Shown: piece by piece, positions 20,496-31,499 of the stretch | How the letters are laid out: the number at the start of each line of letters is the position of its first letter | Position numbering within the stretch: position 1 is the stretch's first letter | Assembly (NCBI GenBank): GCA_003996215.1 | Contig: QJPP01004118.1 | Location: 1-64,000, forward strand | Direction of reading: 5' to 3' | DNA: 64,000 nucleotides | DNA from: Jaltomata sinuosa | Taxonomy: Eukaryota; Streptophyta; Magnoliopsida; Solanales; Solanaceae | The notes under the pieces: generated by a model | Told to the model about the DNA's origin: nothing | Databases searched by the model: none | The model's input: the letters and a program-made list of their open reading frames with translations, nothing else | Program-made: the position numbers and the translations under genes

Positions 20496-22370
20496 TTGTA
20501 TGCTCTTCAAGCTCGACAGGATCAGGAGGACTCACCTGATGTGGTCACGGGTACGTTGCGAGTCTTTAATACTAATGACTATGCATTGTTAGATCGAGGG
20601 GCTACACTTTCTTTTGTAACTCCATATATAGCAGTAAATTTTGATGTCAGTCCTAAAATTCTCCCAGAACCCTTCTCAGTCTCTACTCCAATAGGTGACC
20701 CAGTTATAGCTAGATGGGTATACATAAATTGCCCTGTCACAGTTTCCCAGAAAGTCACCTCAACAGATCTTGTAGAGTTAGAAATAGTAGATTTTATTAT
20801 CATTCTAGGCATAGATTGGTTACATTCATGTTATACCTCAGTCAATTGTAGAACTAGGATCATTCAGTTTCAATTTCCAAATGAGCCAGTTTTAGAATGG
20901 AAGGGTAATAACTCAGTGCATGTAGGTCATTTCATCTCCTACCTTAAGGCCAGAAAAATAATTTCCAAAGGGTATATCTATCATCTTGTTTGGGTCAAGG
21001 ATTCAAACTCCAAAACCCCACCTCTTAATTCAGTTCCAGTAGTAAGTAAGTTTCCAGAAATGTTCCCAGAAGATCTTCCCGGAGTTCCTCCTGAAAGGGA
21101 AATCGACTTTGGAATAGATCTCCTTCCAGATACCCAGCTTATTTTGATTCCTCCTTACAGAATGGCTCTAGCCGAGCTTAGGGAATTGAAAGAACAGTTA
21201 AAATACCTTCTAGATAAGGGCTTCATCAGACCCAACATCTCTCTATGGGGTGCTTCAGTATTATTCGTGAGTAAGAAAGATGGTTCTCTCAGAATGTGCA
21301 TTGACTACTGTCAGTTGAACAAAGTCACAATAAAGAATAAATATCCTATCCCTAGGATTGATGACTTGTTTGACCAACTTCAGGGTGCTAGTTGCTTTTC
21401 TAAGATAGACCTCAGATCCGGCTATCATCAGCTCAAAGTCTGAAATAGTGACATCCCAAAGACAGCCTTCAGGACTCGGTATGGTCAGTACAAATTTTTT
21501 ATTATGTTGTTTGGACTAACCAATGCTCCTGCAGCTTTCATGGACTTAATGAACAGGGTGTTCAAATAGTATTTGGACTTGTTCGTCATCATTTTTATTG
21601 ATGATATCCTCGTTTATTCTCGGAATAAGGAAGAGCATGGGACTCATCTAAGGGTTGTTCTACAAACTCTCAAAGATCGCCAACTATTCACTAAGTTCAA
21701 CAAATGTGAATTCTAGTTGCAGTCTATCACTTTCCTTGGTCATGTGGTATCCACTAAAGGGATCCGAGTGGATTCTCAGAAAATTGAGGTAGTAAAGCAC
21801 TGGCCTAGACCCACCTCTCCAACTGATATCAAAAGTTTCTTGGGTTTGGCCGATTAATATAGGAGGTTTATTGAAGGTTTTTCATCCATAGCTTCCCCAT
21901 TGACCAAGTTGACTCAGAAGAAGGTCAAGTTTCAATCGTCAGATGAGTGTGAGAAGAGTTTCTTAGAACTGAAGACCAGGTTGACTACAGCTCTGGTCTT
22001 GACTTTACCAGAGGGTTTAGATGGTTATGTGGTTTATTGCGATGGGTCAAAGATTGGCCTAGGTTGTGTTTTGATGCAGAAGGGTAAGGTCATAGCTTAT
22101 GCATCCAGACAGCTTAAGGTCCATGAGAAGAACTACCCGACTCATGACCTCGAGCTTGCAGCAGTTGTGTTTGCCCTAAAGATTTGGAGACACTACTTGA
22201 ATGGTGTTCATGTTTATGTGTTCACAGATCATAAGAGCCTCCAGTATGTGTTCACCCAGAAAGAGTTGAATCTTCGTCAGAGGAGATGGCTTGAGTTCCT
22301 CAAATATTATGATATAAATGTACTCTACCATCCGAGTAAGTCCAATGTAGTGGGTGATGCTATCAGATGA
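20496..22370 (+). pseudogene. E2 protease, reverse transcriptase and RNase H pseudogene
   Basis: Same frame as gag. The retroviral-type aspartic protease active site reads [14 protein letters not shown], with Arg where relatives have Pro or Ser after the Asp. The RT begins near 21,150 ([15 protein letters not shown]) and shows [11 protein letters not shown] and the catalytic [10 protein letters not shown] near 21,595, with the Asp pair intact. RNase H keeps [23 protein letters not shown] and [11 protein letters not shown], so all acidic residues are present. Stops at 21,441, about 21,568, 21,714, about 21,855 and 22,368 kill the frame. In an active copy this polyprotein segment would mature itself and copy RNA into DNA in the particle. 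Confidence 0.9.
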
Positions 22371-22453
22371 CTGTCTATGGGTAGTGTGTCATATGTTGAG
22401 AAAGAGAAGAAAGAATTAGCCAGAGATGTTCACCGGCTTGCTCACTTAGGAGT

Positions 22454-23945
22454 TTGCCTTATGGACACGTCAGATCGCGGTGTGATAGTCCAGAAAATGG
22501 GTCAGAATCTTCATTGATAGCGGAGGTTAAAGAGAAACAAGATACTGATCCTATATTGCTCCAGTTGAAAGGTGCAGTTCATCAGCAGAGAGTAGAGGTT
22601 TTCTCCAAAGGGGGAGATGGTGTGCTTTGTTATCAGGGTCGCTTATATAAGGTGGGTGAATTGAGGCAGCAGATCCTTACAGAAGCCTATAATTCCAGAT
22701 ACTCCAATCATCTGGGTGCCACTAAGATGTACCATGATCTAAGGGAAATCTATTGGTGGAGCGGCATGAAGAGGGACATCATAGATTTTGTGTCTAAGTG
22801 TCCCAACTGTCAGCAGGTTAAAGTAGAACATCAGAAACCAGGAGGTGTGACTTAGGAGGTTAGAATTCCTACTTGGAAGTGGGAAGTGGTCAACATGGAT
22901 TTTGTTACGAGTTTACCTCATACTCACCAACAGCATGACACCATTTGGGTGATAGTGGATAGAGTGACAAAATCAGCTCACTTCTTGGTTGTCAAGACTA
23001 CAGGCTCCATGAAGGACTATGCCAGACTCTACATCAGCGAGACAGTCACGCTACATGGGGTTCCCTTATCTATCATCTCAGATAGAGGTCCTCAGTTTAT
23101 GTATCATTTCTGGAAGTCTTTTGAGAAAGGTCTTGGTACTCATATGAAACTCAGTACAACATTTCATCTGCAGACAGATGGTCAGGTAGAGCGTACCATC
23201 CAGACCTTAGAAGACATGTTGAGGGCTTGCGTGATCAATTTCATGGGTAGTTGGGATGATCACCTACCTCTCATAGAGTTCGCCTACAATAAAAGCTTCC
23301 ACTCTAGTATTCAGATGGACCCATATAAGGCACTTTATGGGCATAGATGCAGATAATCGGTTGGTTGGTTCGAAGTAGGTGAAGCTGCCTTGGTTGGACC
23401 AGATTCGGTTCATAAGTTTATGGACAAAGTTCAGCTCATCAGAGAGAGATTGAAAACGGCTCAGATTCATCAGAAATTCTATGCAGACGTAAGGAGAAGG
23501 GACTTAGAATTCGAAATCGATGATTGGGTTTTCCTGAAAGTGTCACCCGTGAAGGGAGTGATGAGAATTGGCAAGAAAAGAAAGCTCAGTCCCAGGTATG
23601 TAGGTCCTTGAAGAATCTTGAAGAGGATTGATAATGTGGCCTATGAGTTAGAGTTGCCAGCAGAACTAGCAACGATACATCCGGTCTTTCACATATCCTT
23701 ATTGAAGAAGTGTGTGGGTGATCCGAAAGTGATTAGAGAGTGTGACTATGAAGGATAGCCTCACCTATGAGGAGGTTCCAGTTGAGATTCTTGACCGTTA
23801 GGTTTGTAGTTTGAGAAATAAAGAGGTCGCTTCAATAAAGGTTTTGTGGAGGAATCAGTCTGTAGAGGGAGCTACTTGGGAAGTAGAAGCAGCCATGATA
23901 GCCAAGTATCCTCACCTCTTTCCTTTCGATTCAGTTTTAGCTTGA
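22454..23945 (+). pseudogene. E2 integrase and chromodomain-like tail pseudogene
   Basis: A frameshift near 22,500 moves the reading to another frame. The zinc-binding module keeps YSNHLGATKMYHDL and KCPNCQQVK. The core shows MDFVTSLP, ISDRGPQF and the GQVERTIQTLEDM glutamate, so the D,D,E triad is present. A conserved FHISLLKKCVGD block follows. The tail, after another frame change near 23,750, reads EVPVEILDR, a stop, then VLWRNQSVEGATWE and ends at 23,945. This resembles the C-terminal chromodomain of Tekay/Del chromoviruses, which directs integration to marked chromatin. Stops lie at 22,853, 23,354, 23,609 and about 23,757. The element is dead, but the catalytic residues survive. Confidence 0.88.
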
Positions 23946-24152
23946 GGTAATAGTTCCTCTCCAGCCTCTTACTTTAATCTTGTGTATTTCAGTCTCAGTA
24001 TCATGCTCCTTCAGTATCCTTGCATTTCATCATGTACGTGTCCATGGAACTACATTCAGTAAGATATCAGTTTCTAGTACTCGGTTAGTAGGGATTGCAG
24101 CTCCTTTCCTCCAAACTCAGCTTGTTTAGTATTATTTCAAGGATGAATGATC

Positions 24153-24167
24153 CCAAGGGGGAGATAT
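24153..24167 (+). other. E2 polypurine tract
   Basis: CCAAGGGGGAGATAT directly precedes the 3' LTR and would prime plus-strand DNA synthesis. Confidence 0.8.
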
Positions 24168-24239
24168 TTTAACACCCCAGAATCTAAATTAGCTACTGGG
24201 TTGTACTCAGCAGAAATATTTTAGAAAAAATTCAAGTTT

Positions 24240-24785
24240 CCAGGAACCACAATTGGGATCACGGACCATAGTTTAGAACCATGGTCCGTCGTCTGAACCG
24301 TAGTCCCCATTTCCAGTAGACCTCCAGTTCATGCCACAGGAACCACGAGTCAGACCATGGACCATAGTTTAGAACCACGGTCCATCTTATCACTCCTGGT
24401 TTCCCTTAATCAAAGGACCATCAATCCAGGGCTTAGTAACCATGAATCACCTGACGAATCGTCGTTCAGGACCACGGTCCATTATGTGGACTCATGGAAG
24501 AAGAACCTCAGACACCCTTAGACCTTTTCCCAGAAACCACGAGTCAGGTTACAGACCGTAGTTCAGAACCACGGTCTGTTCTTTGACTCGTGGAATCCTC
24601 AGACCAGACTAAAACCCCAGGAACCACGAGGCACATAACGAACCGTCGTTCAGGAGTATGGTCCATCCTGTAGAGTCATGGTTCCCTCAGATCAGAGAAC
24701 TCCTAAGACCCCTGGATAGGACCATGACTCCATTGATGGTCCTTTTTCCAGGACTACGGTCCGTCAACCAAGTCGTGATCCCTTA
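24240..24785. repeat. CCACGAGTC / GGACCGTAG word cluster, E2 3' LTR
   Basis: Counterpart of 16,930-17,525 with the same words in the same order, partly changed by transitions. Confidence 0.85.
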
Positions 24786-25837
24786 GTCGCAATTTTTAGC
24801 AGAATTCTTTTAAATTTTTTAGGGGTATTTTGGACCTTTCCTACCTCTTTTAAGGCCTAGGCTACGTCATTTTACATCGTCTAAGCCTAATAAATTAATC
24901 AAAATTACCTAAAACCTCTTTTCTCCTAGAATCATCAGACTTAGAAAGAAAAGAAACAAAAGAGGCGATAGTTTTCTCTAAAGAACAAGCAAAGATCTTC
25001 TTCAAGTTCAGCCCCAAAATTCAAAGGATTTTTCCGTAGTTTTCTTCACCATGTATGTGGGATTTCACTAGTGAGTTCCTTGCAATCACTAGGTCCCTAG
25101 AACTCAATCAATTTATGCAGTTTCTCCATGATTACTTAGACCTAGGGTATAAACCCTAGAGATTTCCTTGTTGTTCAGATGCTATAACTTATATGATGCT
25201 TAGTTCATGTTCTTGGAGAATTAGCATAGTTTCATGTATATAACTCAGAAACCCTAGCTTGTGTTAATTTCAGTATTTCATAAATTATTCTTGCTATGCA
25301 GATTACTCGGACAATAATGCATTAGAATTTGAATGTCATGTCGTTCAATATATGTATGTTGCATTCTCAGATTTTATCAGTGTTTTGAGCTATCCAGTAT
25401 TACAGTTGCATCTTTAGCTTTATGTTCAGTTGGGAGTAAACTTAGCACCAAGCAGACGAAGGGATGAAGGCTCACCCGCCTATTTAGGCTGAGACTTTTA
25501 GCAGCAATCCCTGAGTCCCAGAACTACGACCCCACCGTAGGTTCTAAAGGGGTCACTCTTCAGATTAGGCTTGACACCCTTGGCCCTTGTGGACATCAGT
25601 TTAGTAGATCCACGTCATACTTGTTCGTACTTTTGGCAAGATATGAACACCCTTCCATCCAGGGTTACAGGGTAGCCCCATAGTTATCTCAACTTGGGGT
25701 ATGTCGGTTAAAAGTATCTCCCACAGTCAGACTCATATTTCATTGAACTTATATTCAGTTACTCAGTTCAGTATGTGATATACACATGATATTTATTTAG
25801 TCATTGCATCTTGGCTTACTTCTCAGTTTATGCTTCA

Positions 25838-25838
25838 G

Positions 25839-25881
<43 letters not shown>
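25838..25881. repeat. (TA)n in the E2 3' LTR
   Basis: About 20 TA units broken by one TTTA. Only about seven units exist at the same place in the 5' LTR. Confidence 0.9.
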
Positions 25882-25882
<1 letters not shown>

Positions 25883-26425
25883 TCCATGTTCAGTTGTTAT
25901 GTTGTTCAGCTTAGTTCATATCTCGCATGCTCAGTACATTCAAAGTACTAACACATACTTTTGTGCTACATCATTTTATGATGTAGGTTCAAGCGCTCAG
26001 TATCCAGATTGCACTTAGATCAATTTTTGTTCCGTAGTTAGCAGCTGCAGTGGTGAGTCCTCTTAGTTCGAGGATGATAGACATGTTTTACCTTTCAGTC
26101 TTATTATTTCAGTTTTCAAATTGTTAGAGTTAGCTGGGGGCATGTCCTAGCAACTCATCTCGGTTAGAGGCTTTCAGACATAGATTAGATTCAGCTTGAG
26201 TTGATAGTGTTGTTCTTAAGTATGACTACACTCTTATATATTTTATATTCAGACATATTTGTTTTGGGGTTTTCCCCATTTCAGTTCTTAAATTGTTTTC
26301 ATCTTCCGCACAGTATAAGCATTTAACTTGAAATTGTTTAGATATGCCAGACCATGAGTTAGCTTGGAGTCACTTGTGACTCTAAGCACCGTATTACGTC
26401 TAGGGGGTAGCCTCGGGGCGTGACA

Positions 26426-26781
26426 ATTTTTGTATCATTGATACTAGTATTTTTGTATTTTGTATCATTTGTTTTATATCAATATATTCAAGTACATTTA
26501 TTTTTTGTAGTATTTGTCTTGTATTTTATATCCTGATTCATATGACCAATTTCATATAATTGTTTTTGTATTTTCTTAGATTTGTATTTATATGATTTTA
26601 TATTATAGCTTAATCATTATATTTATATATTGTATTTTGTATGTCAATGAAATTTAGTATCTTTATTACTTGTATTTTTGTATTCATTGATACACTTGTA
26701 TTCGTTGATAAAAATTTTATTTGTTGATACAACTTGAACTATCCAAATACAAACGATACATATGTATCAAATGATATATTT

Positions 26782-26783
<2 letters not shown>
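26426..26783. other. AT-rich TTGTATTT-rich spacer
   Basis: No gene recognised. The sequence repeats TTTTGTAT and GATACA-type words in both orientations. Confidence 0.5.
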
Positions 26784-26821
<38 letters not shown>

Positions 26822-26843
26822 AGACTCAAGTAAATATACATAA

Positions 26844-26877
<34 letters not shown>

Positions 26878-26902
26878 AGACTCAAGTAAATATAAATAAT
26901 GC

Positions 26903-26935
<33 letters not shown>
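26784..26935. repeat. Compound (AT)n array with a duplicated 30-bp spacer
   Basis: Three AT runs are separated by two near-identical copies of GATAGACTCAAGTAAATATA followed by MATAATGC. This makes a higher-order repeat of about 62 bp. Confidence 0.9.
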
Positions 26936-26937
<2 letters not shown>

Positions 26938-26969
26938 AATACAGATTATAAGTTTGATATATTTGAAAA

Positions 26970-27178
26970 AGAGAGAGAGGTGAAATACAAAATACAATGA
27001 AAGAGAGAGAGAGAGAGAGAGAGAGAAGTGAAAATATAAAATGCAAAGAGAGAGAGAGAAAGAGAGAAATGGGTAAAAATATAAAATACAAAGAGGGAGA
27101 AAATAGAGAGAGAGAGAGAGAGAGAGGTAAAATATAAAATACAAAGAGGGAGAAAAAGAGATAGAGAGGGGGGGGGGG
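26970..27178. repeat. GA-rich polypurine array with AAATAYAAAATRCAA spacers
   Basis: About five blocks of GAGAGAGAGA alternate with GGTRAAATATAAAATACAA. The plus strand is almost entirely purine. Reading frames on the minus strand here (poly Ser/Leu) are translation of this repeat and not genes. Confidence 0.9.
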
Positions 27179-27349
27179 AATTAATTAAGGGTGACAAAAA
27201 AAATTCAAAATTAAATTATAGTGACATAAGTTATTTTAATTAAGTGTAGGTGATAAAAATTAGATTAGTGATTAATGAGTTTTGACTCATTTTTTAAGAG
27301 TTTCCCTCAAGTTATTGTATTTACACTTTGACCCATATATATAAAACCC

Positions 27350-29220
27350 TTTTTTTTTAAAATGGCATTTCATTGATATGGAAAGAGTACAAGATTTGAA
27401 GTTAGAAATATCAAACTTATATTTCGTGCTTAAGAAGCACTGGCATAAGAGTATGCCTATACAAACGTCAGTGGAAACCCTACGAGGGCTCAAAAATAAG
27501 GATAGCATCCTTGATTCTTTTTTATCTAAAGGAGGTCATATCCATTCTATCTAGATTTACAAGACCTCTAACTTGTCTAGGAAGGTTAGAAATGGAGTTG
27601 AAGACATGGTTCACATCAGTAGTGTGGCTGATAGAAGCGAGTTTATCCGTTGGTTGGTTTGCTTCTCTCAAGCAATGATTGATGATAAAACCATGATCTT
27701 CAACTAGCCTTTGAATCTTCTTTACTGGAATATACATTCTTCATGGGATGCTCCAATTAACTGTAATGGATTTGTCCAGGAGCATCAAGTCAGTTTATTC
27801 AATAACCTGTCTGATTCCTTTTTGTACGCACAGTTCCAATCCTTGGAGCATAGTCATTGCTTCAGCCTAGTTGCTTGATCCATCTCCGAGGTTTAATGTG
27901 AAATCCATAATCATTCTCTCCATCGTGTATCTTAGTACCCTACCTCCACCTCACCTGCCATTCAAACACGAACCATCAGTGTTTAGTTTAAAAAACATGG
28001 GGGGTGGTCTCATCCATTTAACTCGACTAGCAATTTTTTGACTGATGGTAACATCAAATATCTTGCTAAATTTTCCCAGGAGTTTTCCAATTTAATTCTG
28101 CCAAAGTGTGTCTGCAAAATAAGATGAAGAGTGTTAGTGATATGTTTATTTGATCTATAGTTAGAAGGTTTGACTAAGTCATATTTGCAGTTACATTTGC
28201 TTCTCCATAATTTCCAACAGATTAGAGCCGGTAGCACTCTGATGATGTATGCTGCTACTGCATTGAGAACTCTTTTTGTCCACCACTTTTGTATCAGATT
28301 TTTCATATTGATATTGGTGTGTTCCACTCCTACTAATCTTGCATAGTATCTCCATATTTGCTTTTCATGATGACCTGCATAAAAGATATGTTCTGCACTC
28401 TCTAGGCAAGAAGTATTGTTAAGACTATTACAACAATAACATGTAGGATATATGGAGATACCAAGTCTTGCAATTTTAGCATATGTAGGCAATTTATTAA
28501 TAATAGCTATCCATGTTAAGAAAGTTATTTTGAAAGGAATATCAGAATGCCAAACTTTAACAAAGCTAGTATTAGTATTACCCTTTTGTCTACATATACT
28601 CCAAGTAGAAGCAATCATAAATTTACCAGTGTTAGTAGAATACCAGATGGGCAAATCTTGTTCATCATTATTTAGAGTCAAGTGCATATTACTGATTCTC
28701 AACTTTGTCTGATCTTGGAGTTGATTCTGGATAATATTCTAGTTCCATCTACCATTCAAGAGCACATTTTTGACCAATATATTAGGGGTTTTGATTTCAT
28801 CATGCATAACCTTGTACAATGGTCCTAAAATGGACCAATTATCATACCAGAAATTTACTTCTCCACTGCCTAAGATCCATTTAATCTCCTTTTCATTCTT
28901 ATCTCTATTTTCACACATAAGTTTCCACCAGGTAGATTGCCCTTTCTTCCAAATGATTCTGTTGGGATGGATGCCATGATAGTACTTATGAGTAATAAAG
29001 TCAGACCATAGTGACTTATTGGTTCTGAATCTCCTGAGAAATATCACCAATCCTCCTGATGTTAATGCCCCCTTCTTAATATGGCATAGATAGTGTTTGC
29101 TATGCAATCCAATGATGTTTTACTCCCTCTTCTTTACCTGACCAAAAAAACCCTAGCCAGGTACTTCTCTATGATATCAAAGTACCCTTTGGGGGTTGAA
29201 GGGTTGCAAGAAGGTGAGAT
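27350..29220 (-). mobile_element. LINE (L1-type) 3' fragment with poly(A)
   Basis: The minus strand carries the end of an L1-type reverse transcriptase, a zinc-binding RT domain and RNase H. A 3' untranslated stretch follows, ending in a run of A (plus-strand T run at 27,350-27,358). The 5' part of the element is absent; resemblance to RT fades around 29,220. I found no convincing target duplication. Confidence 0.8.
27522..29220 (-). pseudogene. LINE ORF2 C-terminal remnant: RT thumb, zf-RVT, RNase H
   Basis: In minus order there is first an RT-terminal block (FFWSGKEEGVKHHW, partly frameshifted, near 29,140-29,080). Next comes a block from 29,107 with KSLWSDFITHKYY and the IKWILGSGEVNFWYDNW segment typical of plant L1 elements. 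After a TAG at 28,739 the same frame continues with the zinc-binding RT domain (GKFMIASTW, KITFLTWIAIINKLPTYAKIARLG, CYCCNS, ESAEHIFY) to 28,010. A frame change leads to RNase H: KLNTDGS, AEAMTMLQGL and HCLREANQPTDKLAS hold the expected acidic residues. At least four stops and two frameshifts make it a pseudogene. Confidence 0.85.
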
Positions 29221-29312
29221 AGAAAAAAACTAATTACCTAAAGGGGAGAAAAAATGATTGATTCCATATTTGTTGTGCCATTGTTGCTGCTTCTCTTGCT
29301 ATGCCATTGTTG

Positions 29313-29380
29313 CTTCTTCTTCTTCTTCTTCTTCTTCTTCTTCTTCTTCTTCTTCTTCTTCTTCTTCTTCTTCTTCTTCT
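29313..29380. repeat. (TTC)n microsatellite
   Basis: About 22 uninterrupted TTC units. A plus-strand frame over it is a poly-Phe artefact. Confidence 0.95.
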
Positions 29381-29640
29381 TTTTCTTATTTTTGCTGAGC
29401 ATCCTCCATTGTTGTTGTTGCTGCTACTGCTACTTCTTCTTGTTGTTGTTGTTCTATTTGCTTGTTCATTTATGTAATTTATGGATCAAATTTTGTTCAT
29501 ATTATCACTGAGAATTACTTCATAGGTGATTTTAGTAAGTAAAATAATACTTTTAGTTTAATTTATTGTCTGGGTATATTTGGTGTTTTTTCAACAATTT
29601 ACACTAGCGTATCCAATAGCTATTGTATTCATTTACAATA
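29381..29640. other. Unassigned flank of the Mutator-like locus
   Basis: TTG- and CTGC-rich simple sequence, then AT-rich sequence. No gene recognised. Confidence 0.45.
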
Positions 29641-30190
29641 GTTGTTAGATAGTTTCCACTACTGTTAAAAACTCACTCAACAGTTTCAACAGGTAAATCA
29701 TATATTGCAACAGATGTATAATCTGTTGCAACAAATAAGTCATCTATTGTAACAGATGACTTACCTGTTCGATACATATTACAGCAGCTGGCAAAGCTGG
29801 GACAAAACTAGAAGCTGAATCCAACAGATAAGTCATTTGTTACAACAAATACATAATATGTTGCAACAGATAAGTTATATGTTGTAACAGATGACTTACC
29901 TGTTGGATTCATGTTACAACAGCTGGTAAAGATGGGATAGAACCAGAAGTTGAATCAAACATATAAGTCATTTGTTATAATAGGTTAGTCATTTGTTGTA
30001 ATAGGTTAGCCATCTGTTGTAACGTATGACTTATTTATTACAACAGATGACTTACCTATTGGATACATGTTACAGCAGCTGACAAAACTGGGATAGAATC
30101 AGAAGTTTTATCCAACAGATTTGTCATTTATTGCAATAGAATAGTGATATGTTGCAATAAATGATTAACATGTTGCAATAAATTATTTTA
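29640..30190. repeat. CTGTTGCAACAGAT array, left part
   Basis: Repeats of GTTGCAACAGAT, CAACAGATGACTTACCTGTT and TTACAACAGCTGGTAAAG form about three imperfect units of roughly 150 bp. ATCTGTTGCAACAGAT is a 16-bp palindrome. Related arrays occur at 31,240-31,480, 54,049-54,480 and 55,280-55,445, on both sides of the nested insertion. Confidence 0.85.
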
Positions 30191-30266
30191 TTATTGTATA
30201 TAGCCACTCAATTTACTATAATATTATTAATAATTTTTTTAAAATAAATTTCTTTAGGTATCATTA

Positions 30267-30990
30267 ATGGAGGAATCAATAACAATAGAGGTTGATTGTC
30301 ATGGTAAATGAATCGAGAGGATAGTGATAATAATCTAAAGAAATGTTTTGTATGATGATTTGCTGAACTTAGTCATCATCTATTGTGGTTTAAATTGCTA
30401 GCTAAAAGATTTTGTCATTAGTTACATGCACATCTCCTTTGAAAATCATAGGGTCCTACCTTTTAAGATAAGCGATCGGGTTCGTTTGCGTGCTTATTTG
30501 AATGATGAAGCTAGGCCCGTTTTAAGGGTGTACATAGTTGAAAAACAAATAGAGAACTATAATTTAGCACAAGACCAACAAGATATGTTAAATGATAAAT
30601 TGGAGGATAGGGTGGATATAGATATTCCAGATAATAAAAGTAAGGATGAATTGTATAGGCCAGACTATGGGGATAATCAAACTCCTACACCTTATGTTGG
30701 GAGCAATACAGTGAGAAATTCTCAATCAACACAGTCTAGTCATGTGCAAGATGATAAAATAGATTTTTATAAGGGAATGTTATTCAAGAACTAGCAACTT
30801 CAGTGAAATTGCTTGCTTTGAAAAAAAAAATAGATTCAAGAAGGTGATTAATTCACATTATTTGTATTATTTTAGATATGTACATCTGGAGTACAAGAGA
30901 TGGATGAGGGTTGTGAATCTTTTAAGTTCTGACAGATTATGTATTACAACCTATGTAAAGTATTGACCCAAGCAAACTGGGAAGAAGGAG
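30267..30990 (+). pseudogene. Mutator-like (mudrA-type) transposase N-terminal remnant
   Basis: The frame starts ATGGAGGAATCAATAAC at 30,267, after an AG that could be a splice acceptor, and contains stops near 30,309, 30,336 and 30,402. From 30,426 it is open to 30,794 (FENHRVLPFKISDRVRLRAYL, RPVLRVYIVEKQIENY, an acidic DIPDNKSKDELYRPDYGDN region, then FYKGMLFKN). A shift leads to KKVINSHYLYYFRYVHLEYK and RWMRVVNLLSSDRL. In relatives I recall, this last block is the MuDR zinc-binding segment; its cysteines appear here as tyrosines. The DDE catalytic domain is absent. I assign it to Solanaceae MULE proteins from memory. Confidence 0.6.
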
Positions 30991-31229
30991 AACAAAGAGG
31001 AGGCATGGATTTAGAGAATTATTTCAATGAGAAAAAATAAGTGCTCCATATGTAAAATGGTTGGCACAAAAGAACTACATGCCTAGATTGAAATGCTCCA
31101 TAATTATTAATCTTGCACTCATTTTCTCCATTATGTTATAATAGTAATAGTATTGTTATTCTGAACTTGAGATTTCTATGATATTTCAGTTGATGGTATT
31201 TGTAAACTTAATTTATTTATATATTACAA
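30991..31229. other. Decayed continuation of the Mutator-like locus
   Basis: No frame can be followed further. AT content rises toward the next array. Confidence 0.4.
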
Positions 31230-31480
31230 TTGATGGTGAAATTTGTTATGGAGTTGATTGAATATGTTGTAACAGATGTGAAATCTGTTGGGAATAATCA
31301 AACACATTCAGCATATGTTGCTTCTGATTCTACATCAATTGCAACAGATGTAAGGTTTGTTGAGAGTAATCAAACAGATTCCACATTTATTGCAATAGAT
31401 GTCAATAGATGTGAAGTCTATTGGGAGTAATCAAACAGTTTCTATATCTGCTGCAATAGATATTTCATCGGTTGCAATAT
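31230..31480 (+). repeat. Translatable CTGTTGCAACAGAT array
   Basis: About 60-bp units of the GTTGCAACAGATGTNAAATCTGT type stay open for 66 codons and translate as repeats such as TDVKSVGNNQT and TDVRFVESNQT. I regard it as a minisatellite whose period happens to keep frame. It may be a repeat tail of a transposon protein. Confidence 0.6.
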
Positions 31481-31499
31481 ATTCACCATATTTATATTG

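Larger units (their letters stand above)
16896..26425 (+). mobile_element. E2: full-length dead Ty3/gypsy chromovirus-like element
   Basis: The order is 5' LTR (16,896-19,121), Met-tRNA primer site, gag-protease-RT-RNase H-integrase-chromodomain-like tail, polypurine tract and 3' LTR (24,168-26,425). Total length is about 9.5 kb. Domain order with integrase after RNase H defines Ty3/gypsy, and the C-terminal WRNQSVEGATWE block is chromodomain-like as in Tekay/Del. In a 160-bp sample at the LTR starts I count roughly 24 differences, mostly transitions, so the insertion is old. The 5-bp flanks GCTTT and ATTTT do not match well, so the target duplication is unproven. Confidence 0.9.
24168..26425 (+). 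mobile_element. E2 3' LTR
   Basis: Begins TTTAACACCCCAGAATC (TG mutated to TT) and ends GGGGCGTGACA. Colinear with the 5' LTR over its whole length (2258 versus 2226 bp). Confidence 0.88.

Noticed and set aside
20496..23356. Integrated pararetrovirus (caulimovirid) sequence
   Set aside because: RT and RNase H are followed by integrase and flanked by LTRs with primer site and polypurine tract, which fits Ty3/gypsy; no movement-protein block was seen.
16891..26430. Target site duplication of E2
   Set aside because: GCTTT and ATTTT agree at only three of five positions in AT-rich DNA.
26882..27197. Three Ser/Leu-rich frames resembling membrane proteins
   Set aside because: Translation of GA and AT simple repeats in three frames.
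27350..29226. Target duplication around the LINE fragment
   Set aside because: AAAACCC-like words occur on both sides, but placement relative to the ends is inconsistent.
29254..29511. 85-codon poly-Phe protein
   Set aside because: Product of the TTC microsatellite.
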